64,000 nucleotides of DNA from Lineus longissimus (GCF_910592395.1 NC_088316.1:15748001-15812000); one strand, 5' to 3'. Counted from the first letter of the stretch, positions 50,801-63,533 are shown. Numbers and translations are program-made. The notes: generated by a model from the letters alone, not told the origin.

Positions 50801-52406
50801 AGAACCTGACGTTTGAGATTCAGTATAAAAACCACTACCATCCAGCCTGTCCAACAAGGTTAAAAGTGCCAGGAGTAGAAATATAGATTTGTCTTTTGAG
50901 TCATGGAGGCACAAAGTCTGCTATAATTCTTGACACAAGAACTAAGCTCAAGACTGAAAGAAACAGTTTACAATCTGTGATCTGCATTCCTGATGAAAAT
51001 TTTAACAGGACTTACGTCTAGACTTAGATTATCTGCATGAGGTGTGGCACTCTTTACTGAGAACCATTTGGCGATTGGGAAGTGTCCTCCAATGTTGAAA
51101 TCACGTACCTGGAAGACAGAAAATGGACTCAAAACTACAATTAACCTTTAAAAACATCTATAAATGTTTTTATCTTTAAACATTACCGATACTCTTCCCA
51201 GTGTGGTGTCATTTTTCATCATGTTAACAGGAGAAGACTGGGAAATTTGCTCTAGTAAGTATCAGGGAACAACATCCGGGGAAATAGAAGCCTCAGCTAT
51301 TTCCCAACCAAAATGTTTGGTTACTGTATGTTCTTGTACTGCAGCCTCAGAACATAAAAGGACTTTGAATGATAGAGCACTCAGCACATATATCTTACAG
51401 TGATTTGGTCCATGAGTTTGCCTGTTGTTGTCTGGAGCATCTCGTCAAATTCTGCATTCATTTTGTTGATCAACCACCTCAAAAAAACAAGACAATAGTC
51501 AAAGCCTGAAACTGGCAAATCGTGTCCTTACGAGTAGCACTCAGTGGGTATTCTCTTCTCTCCAAGTTCAACAATGCATTTCAAATCAGTCACAGACAGT
51601 TACATTTCGATGCAATTACGAGCAATGTGGTCTTCATGCCCACAGAATGAAACAAGATTAAATGGTGTGCTTGTGTGGCATAATGCCAGTACAGGACTGC
51701 CCTGACAAACGATGTGCCACCTTTGTGACTGCAACAAAATTGAGAGTTCGACGGCCAATATCGAACACCCTCAATTTGATATCATAATCTGTACAGCTTA
51801 TAAAAGGCTGTATGCAATGAATTTTTCAGTGAAGCCAACACACCCTCTGACTGGCGGTAAATCCTTCAACTCTCTGAATATGAATTGGAACAACAGGTTT
51901 AAAGAGTTGCATGTTTCCTTTTTATTCTTCAAGTCAACATCATCCAGAAGATCCTTGATGGACTGAAACAGACAAGAATTACATAGAAATAGCATCTAGG
52001 CAAGGCACTCACATCTTGAAATGAATACATTTTATTGAGTAAAGTGTGTTTCAATTCTGAAACCAGAATACTAGCAAGTGTCCCTAATCAAACTGGTCTG
52101 CAGGTCAATGAGCATGTCGGTGTTAAACAACCCACAAAGAACTTGACACAGTAGTACAGTCTGGAAGTGTTCATCCTGCAAACTACCAGTACTGCATTCC
52201 GCTCTGAAAAGAGACATATTAATCTATTGACCTGCCTCCAAGATACTGACCTTTGGAAGTGTGAATTTATCAAACTGCTCCTTGACTGGTGTTTCCAACT
52301 TTGGAAGGCCTCCAACATACTTTCGAATGAAAAAAGCCTGAACAACTAGGGTCAATACAATCCCGAATAGCACAGAGGCTAATATCACAACTAACATGAA
52401 CAACAT
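41838..52406 (-). CDS. PDZD8: PDZD8-like ER membrane tether (SMP, PDZ, C2-like and C1 domains), 17 exons
   Basis: Exons on the - strand: 52406-52251, 51962-51844, 51477-51399, 51108-51016, 50652-50476, 50254-49960, 49711-49602, 49456-49287, 49010-48545, 48368-48069, 47811-47705, 47492-47277, 45850-45668, 45492-45314, 45065-44821, 44562-44374, 42098-41838; 1114 residues (human 1154). Known role: an ER protein that transfers lipid at ER contacts with mitochondria and late endosomes. Seen: an N-terminal membrane helix (about 1-25), an SMP domain (about 90-285, with DVDLVFGKSAYLSIKLSHL, FEGRPMPQITSLIVNQ and LPNYKIRFKPFF), a PDZ domain (about 345-415, ending in exon 9), a Ser/Pro-rich linker, a C2-like region (about 600-740), a C1 zinc-binding domain (about 770-822, HxxC, CHFC, CRIC, CHKKC), a Ser/Glu-acidic patch near 970, and a C-terminal helical region. 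Two donors are non-optimal (GTGTGT after exon 2, GTTGGT after exon 11). Confidence 0.95.
42099..44373. other. Last intron of PDZD8
   Basis: The largest PDZD8 intron. It contains the inverted-repeat element at 43323-43507 and an inverted pair at 43154/43308. I see nothing else recognisable. Confidence 0.6.
43323..43507. mobile_element. MITE-like element rich in GACGTC words, in the last PDZD8 intron
   Basis: The ends GGTCGTGCAG (43323-43332) and CTGCACGACC (43498-43507) are exact reverse complements; the next bases (ACGTCAT against GCGTCATT) also pair. The interior has at least five TGACGTC-like words, some in palindromic pairs. A further 14-bp inverted pair, CTATAGGCAGGAGC at 43154 and its complement at 43308-43321, abuts its left end. 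Confidence 0.65.
45851..47276. other. PDZD8 intron 12
   Basis: The intron precedes the C1-domain exon. It is AT-rich. I see no gene or clear repeat; the open frame at 47002-47229 has no recognisable domain. Confidence 0.55.
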
Positions 52407-53180
52407 TTTCACTGATCCTTGGCGGTCGACGAATCAAATAGTTATGAAGATAGCCATCAGGAGAATGTCAGAGTGATGCAAATCAATGCCAACATTGGTT
52501 GCGCTGGCAAACATGAATGGTGACAGCAATGTAGGAGTGAACTGAAGCCAGTGCATGCAGCATCAGTGTCCATCATGGCATGCCATTGGGGAAGGAAATC
52601 AAATCAAAATGTAAACATAGATTTGTTATGATAAATCTTTGGTGATTTTCTTAGTCAGTGCAGGCCACGATTTCGCTTTGAACCGCTGATTGTAATTCTT
52701 CATAACACATATATAAGCAACCGCCCGTTCATCAACCTAGCAGCTTGGCATTTCAGGCAGAATTTTGACACTTTTTTTAAAGAAAAAAATCACTTTCCTG
52801 GGCGCAGCCATGTTTGTTGCTGTCAAATCCCACGCGCACCTCAATTGCGCAGGTCAATTAGGGAGGAACATTTTGTCTGCTAAGAACGTTTTCACCGCAT
52901 ACTCAAGAAGTACAAGTAATGGTTTAAAAACCTTTCTTTCCAATCTGGAATACGATTTTTCAGATCTAATTAACAACTCTATACTCGATGGTTTTGTGTG
53001 ATGCAGGCACAAATAGTAGATTTGCACGTCTTTTTTTAGTTACATAATTCTCCGCTCGGCGTGAAAAACTTTCGTGAGGGGTGAAAACTAGAGTACCGTT
53101 CAATTTCCTTGTTTTACTTTTTTGACAGTGAAAAACATCTGTTTTTTGAATTCACATCGTGTATTTTCATTCTGTGTGCA
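52407..53180. promoter_or_regulatory. Divergent promoter region between PDZD8 and SNF8
   Basis: 774 bases separate the two start codons, so both promoters should lie here. The sequence is AT-rich, with a possible TATA-like ATATAAG near 52710. An open frame at 52765-53001 has no recognisable domain. Confidence 0.6.
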
Positions 53181-56023
53181 ATGCGTCGAAGAGGGGTAGG
53201 CCTTGCAGCCATCCAGAAGAAGGATCTTGCACAGGTAATGACCAAGGTTAATGACATTTAACGTGATAAGTCGTGATGCTTGAAGAAGAAGATACAACCC
53301 TACACTTACAGGGTGTTTCATAAAAAAACATCAATCATGAAACCAGGCCCAGAACAACCAATAACACCGCAAGCTTGCCTTCTTGTCCACAACATCCACA
53401 CTAACCCCAGTACAAAGTGTTCAATCTACATCTGTTGTGATTATGGTCCACACGACGTGACACGTCATTAACAACTCTTAACTATTTTCTTTTCAGACCA
53501 AGTTCAAGGATAAGGGAACGGCAATTGCGGAGGATCAGCTCGTTCAGGTGGGGCAATTATGGAAAGAATCTTTGGACCAGTTTTGTTGGAATATCTGTTA
53601 GCAAATAGCCTACAGGAACAAACTTCCAGAATTTTCAGAATCTTCTAAGAACAAAGTCAGTTTGAAGTTCTGTATTTTAGATGGGCATATGGCATGTATT
53701 GCTGAGTTTAGCTTACCTTTAAATCTCTTTCAGATGTCTAAACAAATGGAAGCATTTCAAGGAAACCTTGAAGAATTTGCCGGCAAACATAAAGATGAGA
53801 TAAAGAAGAATCCTGCCTTCAGAGTCCAGTTTCAGGAGATGTGTGCATCGATTGGAGTTGATCCTCTTGCTTGTAAGATTCTTGTTTAGAGTTGGAAGTC
53901 TCAATTAGGATACTGATACAAAGACACGCCATACTGTCAAAGCGATCAGGTTATGTGTGTGTTGGTAAAGCTATACTAAATGAGTCCTCTAGTGTATAAT
54001 AGTGGATAACTCCTTTTTGTATAAACTCAACAACTGTTTGACCCTCAATGATTACTTTCCTATGCCCAGAATATCTCAATTTATGAGTTCATGTTGTGTT
54101 TTAAGCATCAAATCACTTGTCCTTCCAGCCAGCAAAGGTTTCTGGTCCGAGATGCTTGGTGTTGGTGATTTCTACTATGAACTTGGTGTTCAAATTATAG
54201 AAGTGTGCCTTGCAACAAGTCATAGGAATGGAGGTAGGCACAATCTGTGTTTTGCTTGAAATCTGTTCTTTGTGTGCTCTGATCATAATTTTTCTCCATT
54301 GACGGTTGTTATCAGTTGAATTTCTCCACATTCTGATACAAAGGTTTTGGTTATAAAGTAATTTTTAAAAAGTATCACTCTTCCAGGTTTGATGGATCTT
54401 GAAGAACTAAAGACAAGACTTCTCAAATCGAGAGGCAAGAAAGCACAAGAAATCACATTGTAAGTAGCTAGGAATGGCCTGTGATGGTAGACAGTGCCTT
54501 TGCAAGGTGACCCAACCTCACTCATCCTGAAATGTGAAGTATGTAACTTTAATCCTTGGATGTGCAGGAGCGCTATTGGGAGGGGGGGGATGTGCAGGAG
54601 CGCTATTGGGAGGGGGGGGATGTGCAGGAGCGCTATTGGGAGGGGGGGGGATGTGCAGGAGCGCTATTGGGAGGGGGGGGATGTGCAGGACCGCTATTGG
54701 GAGGGTGGGGGGGGTGTCCTTGTGGTGGGAGAGCTGCTGTTCTGCTTTGGTCTAACACTCTTGGCTCTTGCCTTCTTGCACCTGGCACATTATTTCTCAA
54801 CTTTGTTAAAAAATTCTTCAAACTATGTTGCAAATGGGACCACACATACCCCTAGTGATCAATTGAAGAATCGCCACCCTCCTTCTGATGAAATGGCTTG
54901 AGTAGCCATGAGCTGTCGGGATCACTTTCAAAAGATATGAGTTATCTGTATTTCCATGATATGAATGACTTTTAGAGATACTTGAAACTTTTTGTTGATC
55001 TTACAGGAATTTATATGGGGCATTTCTTATTCCAGAGATGACCTGTTAAGAGCAATCAAGAAACTAAAAATCTTAGGCAATGGTTTTACAGTAGTTAATC
55101 TTGGGACCCACTACATGGTGCAATCAATCCCTGGGGAGCTGACAATGGACCATACACAAGTCTTACAGTTGGCTGAGGTAGGTTTGCTGTTACTTCATGA
55201 CTTGACTGTAAGTCTGAATTAAGTGCCGTTGTGAGTTCAGCTGCCCTTCTTTTGCTCAGATTGCTGTTGTTGCATTAGTAGCAAGAACACACTGTCATCT
55301 ATTGGCTTAACAATGTGACCTCCGTTACCATCATCTGATAACCTTGCTTTATAGGATTAGAAGCACTGCTATGTCGCTGTTTAATAATTGTATCAAAATG
55401 CCTTCTTGCTGCGCCATCAGTTTTTATTTTAGATCCCCTTGACTGTTATCCAATATAAATTTCTCATTTGATCTTTTCAGGAATCTGGTTTTGTTACTAT
55501 TTCAAGCCTGAAAAGTAAATGGAAATGGGAGGAAGAGAGGGCACATCGAGCTGTGGTAAGTCTGGGAAGCGGTCCAAGTGAAAAGCTGATACTTCATACA
55601 AGATACGTAACAGCATTGTTCTCACCTCAATCCAGTGAACTGAAAACTTCCGTCCTTTTGTGTTCTGCACATATTTGCCAGGAAGAACCCCATATGGATA
55701 TTATATTATCAGAATTGGGCATTTCCACTTAATCTGATGATGTATCCTGTCTTGACTGCATTTGTCTGTCACAGTGCCAGTATCCTTAGATAGTATGCTT
55801 TACTACTTCCTTCCCAGTGCACACCTATGGTTGTGATATTTCAAGTTGTGTGAAAATTTACCACTTTCCAAGGGTGGAAATTCGATTCCTCCTCATAAAA
55901 TTTGATTGTCTTTTCTTGTTTTAGGATCACATGGTAAAAGAAGGTTTAGCTTGGGTAGATGACCAAGTAAAAGGAGAGAGACAATACTGGTTCCCGACTT
56001 TCTTCCCGGATGTTGCAGCATGA
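53181..56023 (+). CDS. SNF8: ESCRT-II subunit SNF8/VPS22, 8 exons
   Basis: Exons 53181-53234, 53497-53547, 53734-53872, 54129-54233, 54387-54459, 55036-55177, 55481-55555, 55925-56023; 245 residues (human 258). It is part of the ESCRT-II complex with VPS25 and VPS36, which sorts ubiquitinated cargo into endosomal vesicles. Seen: the family N-terminus [14 protein letters not shown], a helical hairpin (about 20-80, [16 protein letters not shown]), the segment [20 protein letters not shown], and two winged-helix domains from about 115 to the end, with [17 protein letters not shown] and the C-terminal [11 protein letters not shown]-type region here read as [11 protein letters not shown]. Every exon junction keeps frame. 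Poly(A) signals AATAAA at 56128 and 56259. The intron after exon 5 carries a G-rich minisatellite. Confidence 0.97.
54557..54718 (+). repeat. Five-copy 30-bp G-rich minisatellite in SNF8 intron 5
   Basis: TGTGCAGGAG recurs at 54561, 54591, 54621, 54652 and (with one change) 54682, each unit ending in a run of seven to ten G. The period of 30 keeps all forward frames open and makes false ORFs. The G runs lie on the transcribed sense strand. Confidence 0.95.
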
Positions 56024-57883
56024 GCTTGAACTTTTGATACTTGATAAGTGGTCACAAATGGGACATTTTGTTTGTTATTACAGATTCATTGAGCACAAAT
56101 GGATCAATTATTTCATTTGCAATTCAAAATAAATATGTGACACCAGACGGTTCAATGACATCATCTCAGTTGTTTAATTGCCAGTCATTCCTGTCATTAA
56201 AATGACTGTAGTTTAGAGTAATGTGAGATATCCGTTGATTGTAAATATTGTATTTGTAAATAAATGTTAGTATACTACCGGTACGTTAAAGGGTATGCCT
56301 TGTGTTTATCAACCTCTTGCCTCTACCTTGCCTCTGCTTGGTCTTTCCAAGCAGAAAGGACATTTCATGTTTTGTACTTTTTCAAGTCCTATAGTGCTGT
56401 AGAGGTAAACACCCCCCTTCAATGTTAGCAAATGAACCTGTATCTGAGCCCTATCTAGTTAAGAGAATATCAAAACCTTGGTGGACAGCACCAATGAGAT
56501 CTAAATTATGAAATAGAACTGGAAGCAAGCAGCACTGGAGGATATGCCCAATTCAGGTTTGGACAGTCAAAATCTGGTGACAGCTGCAATCTTGGGAGGT
56601 GCAAAGCTACATTTATCTCCCCAAGTTGGAGGCAGTCACAATCCTGTAGGCCCTCGGGGGGGGGGGGGAACTACGAAACAGAAATTGGCTGCAAACATCT
56701 TCATGTTTTGGAGTTGGTCAGTCCTTGTGGGGTCGAGGGATGCCCCTATGAAGAGCACCACTCAAATAACCACGCATGGTCACCATGCAGCAAATAGGTA
56801 GGGACAATATGAAGACGGTCCTATCTTTTGGAAAGGAGAAACAGCAGACTTGATGTTGGAAGACTGTCACTATCTTTGATGAGTTGCAACAATAAGGGAC
56901 CTGGGACTTGGCCATAATGTTGAAGTATGAACACTGTCCTATCTTTCATACAGGGACACAGCCAAAATCTACCAGAAAGCTTGTTCAGAGTTTGGAGACA
57001 TTCACAATCTTGAGAAAATGACTCCAGAAGTGCACAGCCAATGTTATTCACAGTCACAAAATAGTCTCAAATACATTTTTCTAAAAAGAATCTTTTATTT
57101 TGACAAGTATCATAAAAGATTTTTACACAAAATATTTACACCAATTGAAATTTGTTTAATAGCTTTTTGTAGGACGAGCAGAATATTTTCCATTGAGAAA
57201 ACTGTGAAATATCATTATGACAATACCCTATTAACCTGATGAATCCATAAATTTTCACTCAACTTTCAGCCTTGCAAACTTATGGCTGAATAATGTTCAT
57301 TGCTATTTATAGGAACTCACCAGACCCTCCATTCCAGTTTCCCCAAATTATAACTTACACACTACACTACAGAACAATATTACAAACTACATGTACAACA
57401 TGGACATATGCATTCACATTCTCATCTTTAACCAGAATGGGTTACAGTTAAAGATGTCAATTGCCATTCCTTAGTATTGTCATTGCACAAACACTTGATT
57501 ACAGTTTTAGAAGTTAAAATCTTGATCCAGAACAGGTTTCAGTTACATGTCAATTGTCATTCCCTGATATTGTCAGTGAACAGAACACATAGTCACAGTT
57601 TCAGAGGTTAACATCTTGATGTTATCCACCCACTCGACATCTATTACAACATTTTTTTTCCTTGTATCTGACAATAATTCGCTTGATGAGTTCAGGTTAC
57701 AGGGTCACAGTTACCAAACCCAATATCACCAAATGCACAGATGTGTCATGTTCGGATCACATACAAGTCTTTCTTTTCAGGTGTTCAAAGGCCAGTCAGT
57801 TTTAACAGATTGATGGGTAATAATTTGAAGATGAGAAATAGACAGATAGGTCTTTGAGTTCTTTAGGTTCAGATGTAAATGTT
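56024..57883. other. Convergent 3' region between SNF8 and VMA21
   Basis: It holds the SNF8 3' UTR up to about 56280 and probably a VMA21 3' UTR of up to 800 bases (TTTATT at 57094-57099 is a - strand poly(A) candidate). Between them, about 56540-57060 shows loosely repeated words such as GACAGTCACAATC/TTGGAGG at irregular spacing, perhaps an eroded tandem repeat, and a G run at 56649. I see no gene. Confidence 0.5.
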
Positions 57884-58939
57884 CTAGTCTTCTTTGTAGT
57901 TCTTGTCATAAACTTCTGTTCCCTCTTGGTATGCCACGTAAATAAAGATGCCCAACATGACCTGTACTGTGACAACAGCCACTATTGCTGCATAGAAGTA
58001 ACTCTGTCGACTGCTCATCAGAAAAACAGCTGGAAGGAAAGAATAGGGGAAGAATTATTGCATCATTTTGATGTCATACAAGATTTAGAATAATAAGAGG
58101 TATCAAAATGTCATGATTTCACAAGTCAACGCTTGAGTGGTTGGGAAAGATGTTGTTTTCCTTTCATGTTGAGTATCCCTGAATCATTCTTCAAACTCAA
58201 TCGCCTTTGATTGTGCCACTGTTGATATTTTCCCTGGAGATTTTCAAAGATAGCATACATTTCTGAAGAACACCATCTACCAGGTAATTCCTAACCTGCT
58301 GCTAGTGTAGGGAAATTCCATTAATTCGTATATCTTTTTATTATTTCTAGGAGAGGAGAAGACTTACCCTCAAATACAAATGACTTTGTGAAGAAATAAA
58401 GGAAAAGTGGCAAGATGATGATCATTAAACTGAATGTGACCAGTGTCTTCGTAACATGCCCAAGTGACCCATCATGATGACTGAAACATAAAAAGGTGTT
58501 TTGTAACTTAAGACTAGAGAGCAGTCTTACGTAGTAACACAAAACGTGCCCCAACCAACATGATGGAGACAACAATTTGTTTATCGACGAGGGTATAGCC
58601 TAAAGTTGGGTGCTGTTACCAGTGTCTCCAACAATGATGAGTTTGCACTGGTGACAATAAATTATTTTCTAAAAGACTGTGGGATTTGTCTGAAAATAGA
58701 TACAAAAACCAGTACTTTACTCAGCATTCGATATTCGGATAAAGTAATTCGCCATGTATAATTGGCTATATTTAGGTGAGTACATCAATAGTTCCCACGA
58801 AATTTGGCAGCATTGTAGAACAAGGTATTGTCTATGAGGAAAATTATATTAGAATATAATCTTTAAATCAATTTTGTATTTACATAACAAGCATTATTTT
58901 TTGAGTTTACCTCATTTGTGTTCGCTGCAGGTCCGCCAT
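57884..58939 (-). CDS. VMA21: V-ATPase assembly factor VMA21, 3 exons
   Basis: Exons on the - strand: 58939-58911, 58480-58368, 58029-57884; 95 residues (human 101). VMA21 is an ER membrane chaperone that helps assemble the V0 sector of the proton-pumping V-ATPase. Seen: a short polar N-terminus, first membrane helix (about 24-44, TLVTFSLMIIILPLFLYFF), a short loop, second helix (about 60-82, FYAAIVAVVTVQVMLGIFIYV), and a lysine/acidic tail ending KNYKED that resembles the family's dilysine-type ER-retrieval end. The first exon encodes only nine complete codons and ends at a GTAAAC donor, so the start is less certain than the rest. Confidence 0.93.
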
Positions 58940-59187
58940 GTTGATTTTTGTATGAGGAGATTCTTAGATTTGCGTTCATTGGTTATTAATCAAATCAAAT
59001 TATATATCCGTAAAAAATCTTTAACTAAAGACATATTTCTAGTCTTGCCATTTCGTTATTTTCAGTCTAGCCAAAGTTAGTGTATCAAATTTATTATAGA
59101 TTTTAGCGCATCCGCGGCAGTCTTGTGATTATTGATGTAGGGGGCGTATCATAAATTTTCATGATTTTTTTCAGGTTTACCTCATAA
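58940..59187. promoter_or_regulatory. 248-bp divergent promoter between VMA21 and COMMD5
   Basis: Only 248 bases lie between the two start codons, so 5' UTRs and both promoters must share this space unless upstream non-coding exons exist. The sequence is AT-rich with no visible TATA box at a fixed distance and no CpG-dense core. Confidence 0.7.
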
Positions 59188-62100
59188 ATGTCTTTTATTC
59201 ACGTAACCGGTGCAGGAGCAGGGGGTATAGGTGCCGAAAGAACATTGTTCTTCGGTCCAAGAATCCCCCAAGAAGTGAAATTAATGGTCAAACATGCTAA
59301 GAACATTGACAAATCCATATTCAGGAAGCTACTTCACAGTAAGTAGGCCTATAGGCTAATACTAGTAATAGTTATAGTATAGTAGGCCAAGGCCTAGTAG
59401 GCCTGCTCTCGCCACTCTGACTCTGGCACGCGGTCCGGCTGTGCAGGCACTGCACAGCCCCAACAGCAACAAGGGTTTGCAAATGGGGTGGCATGAAGCA
59501 TTTGGAGATGCAAATTGATAACGTTACAGCGTCCAATCTCAAGATGTCATTGACTACACATACACCATGGTGACGCCTGACGGCATGACACACCATCACA
59601 TGTACACTACTGCGATTGGCTGACACTGACTGACAGCTGGCGCCAACAACAAATGTTTGTAAGAAGTGGGAGGAATCTGTAATGACGGCCGCAACCAAAA
59701 GACTGCATGGTTGCATACCACATGTTCTTTTGTATTTTGTGCCCATTATCATTGGGTATTGTTTTGGCTTCCGACTGAAGATGAGTCATCGTGAAAATAC
59801 TTGGCGGTGATTTAGATAAAAGTGTTTCCAATTTCTTTCCAGTGGCTGTCTTAGATATTGAAGGAAAAGAAGTTGATTCTAGTCTGTTCCAGGAAATTCA
59901 GACAGAAAAACTTACAGAGGAAATCTTATGTCATATTTATAGTGGGCTCCACTCATTATTACGATCGGCTTTACGGATACCACCATCTTCACTAAAAGCA
60001 GAGGTATGTTATACATTATGTAGGCCTTGCAATTTGTCAAAGAGCCAAAACCGCTTTCAATTACCGGTACATTGAATTTCATTTTCAAAATCATTATTAT
60101 ATTACTTTCATTTAGAATTATGACATTGGATGAATTTTAATAGCTTTAATACTTTATGTATTCTTTTATCATGAATTGGTTAAATTGTTTATCAAATATT
60201 GCTTATGTATGCTTATAACTACATGGTAAATAAGGACAACTTTAATTACTGAAACTTCCACATATTTACCATAAGCAGCTCAGTTATACAAAATGTCATT
60301 CGAGCCCTAACATGGACCCATTTTGCGGACAATTGTACACAAGTACAAAATGATATAAAGTCATAGTGTCTCAAATCCAGAATAGAGCCTTGTCCTACAA
60401 TGTTTGCAATTACAGTGGAGCCTCCCTTGGGCGTGGTACATTTTTAAGGCATAGATAACTAAAACTAAAACTGGTTCCTTTGCAGGTATTCAAGGAAGAT
60501 TTACAAGACCTCAAGTAAGTAATGTACCAGCAGATATGTTGGTAGTGTGTGATGGACTCTCCCTGGCTGTCAGGACTGAAGACCTCATCATTAGCGAAGT
60601 GCCCTAATTGGCATTAAACCATAATAAGTTTAACATTTACAAGCAAATTTCTGATTTTGATGATTTTTCAAAATTTATGCTGAAACTGGGATGAGAATAA
60701 ACAAACTGCTAAATAATGTTAATGTCAGTGTCACTGTGATGGACATCTTTGTTTTCAGTTCGATTTTTAGCTCAGCTGAAAAAAGGACCTCAGAGATGAC
60801 AGGCGCAGATGTTTCCACTGTGCCCAATTCGATGGTAGTTCTGATTAATATGCTCTTCTGCAAAAAGTGATTGTTTTACAAATTGTCCCTTTCAGAATAC
60901 CAAAAGATTTCATTCCTGACCTAGCCATGGTGGTCTGTGGTGCAAGAAGAAAAGTCTTAGAACAAAAGTCTTTAGATAATCGACCGCGCTTGCCAAAATT
61001 GGACGAGTTTCGATGGAGGGTGGATGTAGGAATATCAACAAGGTACAGTGTACAAATTTCTTGTCTTTATATGAGACTTAGAGGAAATGCTGTCAATATG
61101 ACATAGACCAGAGGAGATCCCTGGATTGTTGTAACCATGTCATGTGATTAAACGCTTGGCAGAAAACTTGGGATTTGCCCTTTTCTGAATCAATGCTGTA
61201 GAGACATCTGGTGATGTAGGTAGGAAACATATTTGAATAGAAATTAACATTGTTTGTATTTGGCTCAAGGAAATGAAGTTCTGAATAGTTCTTAAAAGAG
61301 TATTTTCTTGATTTTAGTGCGCTAAATCGAGTTTTAGAACCTGCTGTGCTGATGGAAATGACACTTAGTGATGGAAAACTACAAAACTTTGAGGTTAGTT
61401 ATATTGATTAATATTCCATGTTGTTTGCAGCTGATTTGCAGATGTTGACAAGCTGTCTGGGTGGTCTTGATCTATGTATGATATTATCATTTGATCTAAC
61501 CAGATTTATTGTGGACATGAAATCTTTTGGGTCATGTGTCTGTGGAATGACCTTTAAATGATTCATTTGCAGTCATCATTAATCTGAAAAAAGGATTTTG
61601 ATTGACGGATTTCACAAGAACTTTGCCTTGCCAATAAAAAAGTTGGAGGTGAAATAAATAACCTCTATTCCTCCACTTAAGTACATCACCTGATTTGGTC
61701 AAAATACATGATGTCCTCCTATCCGCATTTCAGGATAGTTACCCACCCTCCCCATGTACATTTCAAATTATTAGAGTGGTCAGTGAAACATGACGTCAAG
61801 AACTCATCATTAAAAAATAGTTTCACTACAGTAGCGTAATCAAAATCGGAGGATTTTATATGATTTTCATGCCAAAATAAATGTTGTTATACAACGTATG
61901 GTGTTGTTCATTATTGATATGTAGCTATTTTTAAACAAAGCTTTCTGTCTCAAGCACGAAACTATCAAGACTTCTTTTATGCCAGACCTCCTGAGTGTGT
62001 GAGCATGATGTCATGCATTAGTTCCTCAACTTGACCAGTGGCTCTGCTCTTGTGGAGGTATATCATCCATTGTTTGCATTGATCACGTGCCTCGATAATG

Positions 62101-63533
62101 GTATTTATTGGTTTTGCGTTACGTTTTTTGTATGACCTGACCTTTCATTCAGATTGCTTAAGTTCTTGTTATGAAATATCTTATACAATGACAATCAAAT
62201 ATCTACAGGGTGTCACGAATATGACTATTGAATACACATCTTTTGAGTTCTATAATGTTACCTGTCACAGCAAAACCAGCCGCATGCCCGCTCAAAAGAT
62301 GAGCCTCAATGACAGCAGGGGCAGACAACAAATATATATTCTTACTTATATTCTTGGTTGAGGGTCCGCTAAGTACATTTATTGTCCTACCCCCAGCTGT
62401 TGAATATGTAATGTTAGTCAACCCCACAGGGAGGGCAAGTAAGTGATTAAGCCACTGCATAACTATATAGATACGCTTCTGAGCATGGTAAGGAGAATTG
62501 ATTGAATTGAACAACATTAGAAATTGGTTATGACTGCTCCGCTGAAGTAAATTTTCGAAATTAAACAAAAGACGTTGTTGCATCACCATATTTGTGCAAA
62601 ATTTCAAGGTGAACCAAAGTGTGACTTAAGTCGTCCCCCTTCCAGTATTACTGGTAGGTCTGACGCGTTCAAATCTGATCTATCTCGAAGCAGTTTTGGG
62701 AAGTTTTAAGTATTATCAAGTAGTAAATTGGCCGGGAGTCACACCCACAACCTTTCCAACATGGATGAAAAGGTTGTGACTTTGTTGACTTGTTGTGAAA
62801 GCACTTGAATAATATGTGTTTTGCAATGTGTCAGTCAGTGGGAGATCCCTCAGAATTTACTCAACTAGTCAACTGTCACCTGTAAATTACTGGGGGAATT
62901 TATTTGCAGAAATTTTTCAGAAGGTCACTCCCTGTGTGGTGCCTATGTCTTCAAGGCTTGTCAGTGGCGTAGCGATAAGGATGTTGGGACATAGGTGCAG
63001 CAGAGATTATGTTGTCACTTGCCGCGTTATGGGGTGTGACCATCATGATGTGTCCTGTCACCCATTACCCAATTAGGATGAAGCAATGGACTGCCCGGGA
63101 GTCTTAGTGGCACTTGATAACACATATCCCGCTTTGAACTTTTGGACGAAGAATGCTCCCTGGAGGATAACACCTCTAGTGCAGAGCAAATGCTGAATAA
63201 GTCGAAGCTGAATACTCCCATTTTGTCTCTGTGTTGGTCTAAAAACATGTTACAAAAGCATGATTTCTTGCATCATCTGCCACCTCCTTTGAGAAAAACG
63301 TGGGTTGTAGTGAAAGGTTGAAGGTAAACAACATCAGTTGTCAAAAATGGTAGAGGTATCATCCTACTTTTAACCGTAAGTTTCATTTAATCATATTTCC
63401 ATAGATTTCTTTAGATTCTGTTCAATTTCAGGTTCCAATGTCGAAATTTCACCAACTACGATATGATGTGGCAAGCGTTCTCAAGGAAATGGAGGACTTG
63501 GAAAAACGAAGCATTCTCAAAATTGGTGACTGA
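59188..63533 (+). CDS. COMMD5: COMM domain-containing protein 5, 6 exons
   Basis: Exons 59188-59338, 59843-60003, 60486-60514, 60896-61042, 61318-61393, 63432-63533; 221 residues (human 224). COMMD proteins form the Commander complex with CCDC22, CCDC93 and retriever, which recycles membrane cargo from endosomes. Seen: an N-terminal helical domain (about 30-140, RTLFFGPRIPQEV, SIFRKLL, LRSALRIPPSSLK) and a C-terminal COMM domain (about 150-217: EFRWRVDVGISTSALNRVLEP, VPMSKFHQLRYDVASVLKEM, EDLEKR). The match to human COMMD5, rather than other family members, rests on the GP-x-x-P-x-EV start and the FRWRVDV-IS-TSAL segment. Exon 3 is only 29 bases. Poly(A) signal AATAAA at 63669. Confidence 0.94.
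61394..63431. other. COMMD5 intron 5
   Basis: The largest intron of COMMD5. Open frames at 62098-62361 and 62203-62607 have no recognisable domain. Around 62735-62755 a sequence resembling a tRNA B box (complement of GGTTGTGGGTGTGACTCCC) may be a decayed SINE head; it is too weak to call. Confidence 0.5.

Noticed and set aside
54494-54901. Overlapping open frames of 73-135 codons in three forward frames
   Set aside because: They are products of the 30-bp G-rich minisatellite inside SNF8 intron 5, which cannot meet a stop in any frame.
62735-62755. Possible tRNA B box of a second SINE in COMMD5 intron 5
   Set aside because: Only the B-box-like word is present. No A box at the right distance and no matching SINE body were found.
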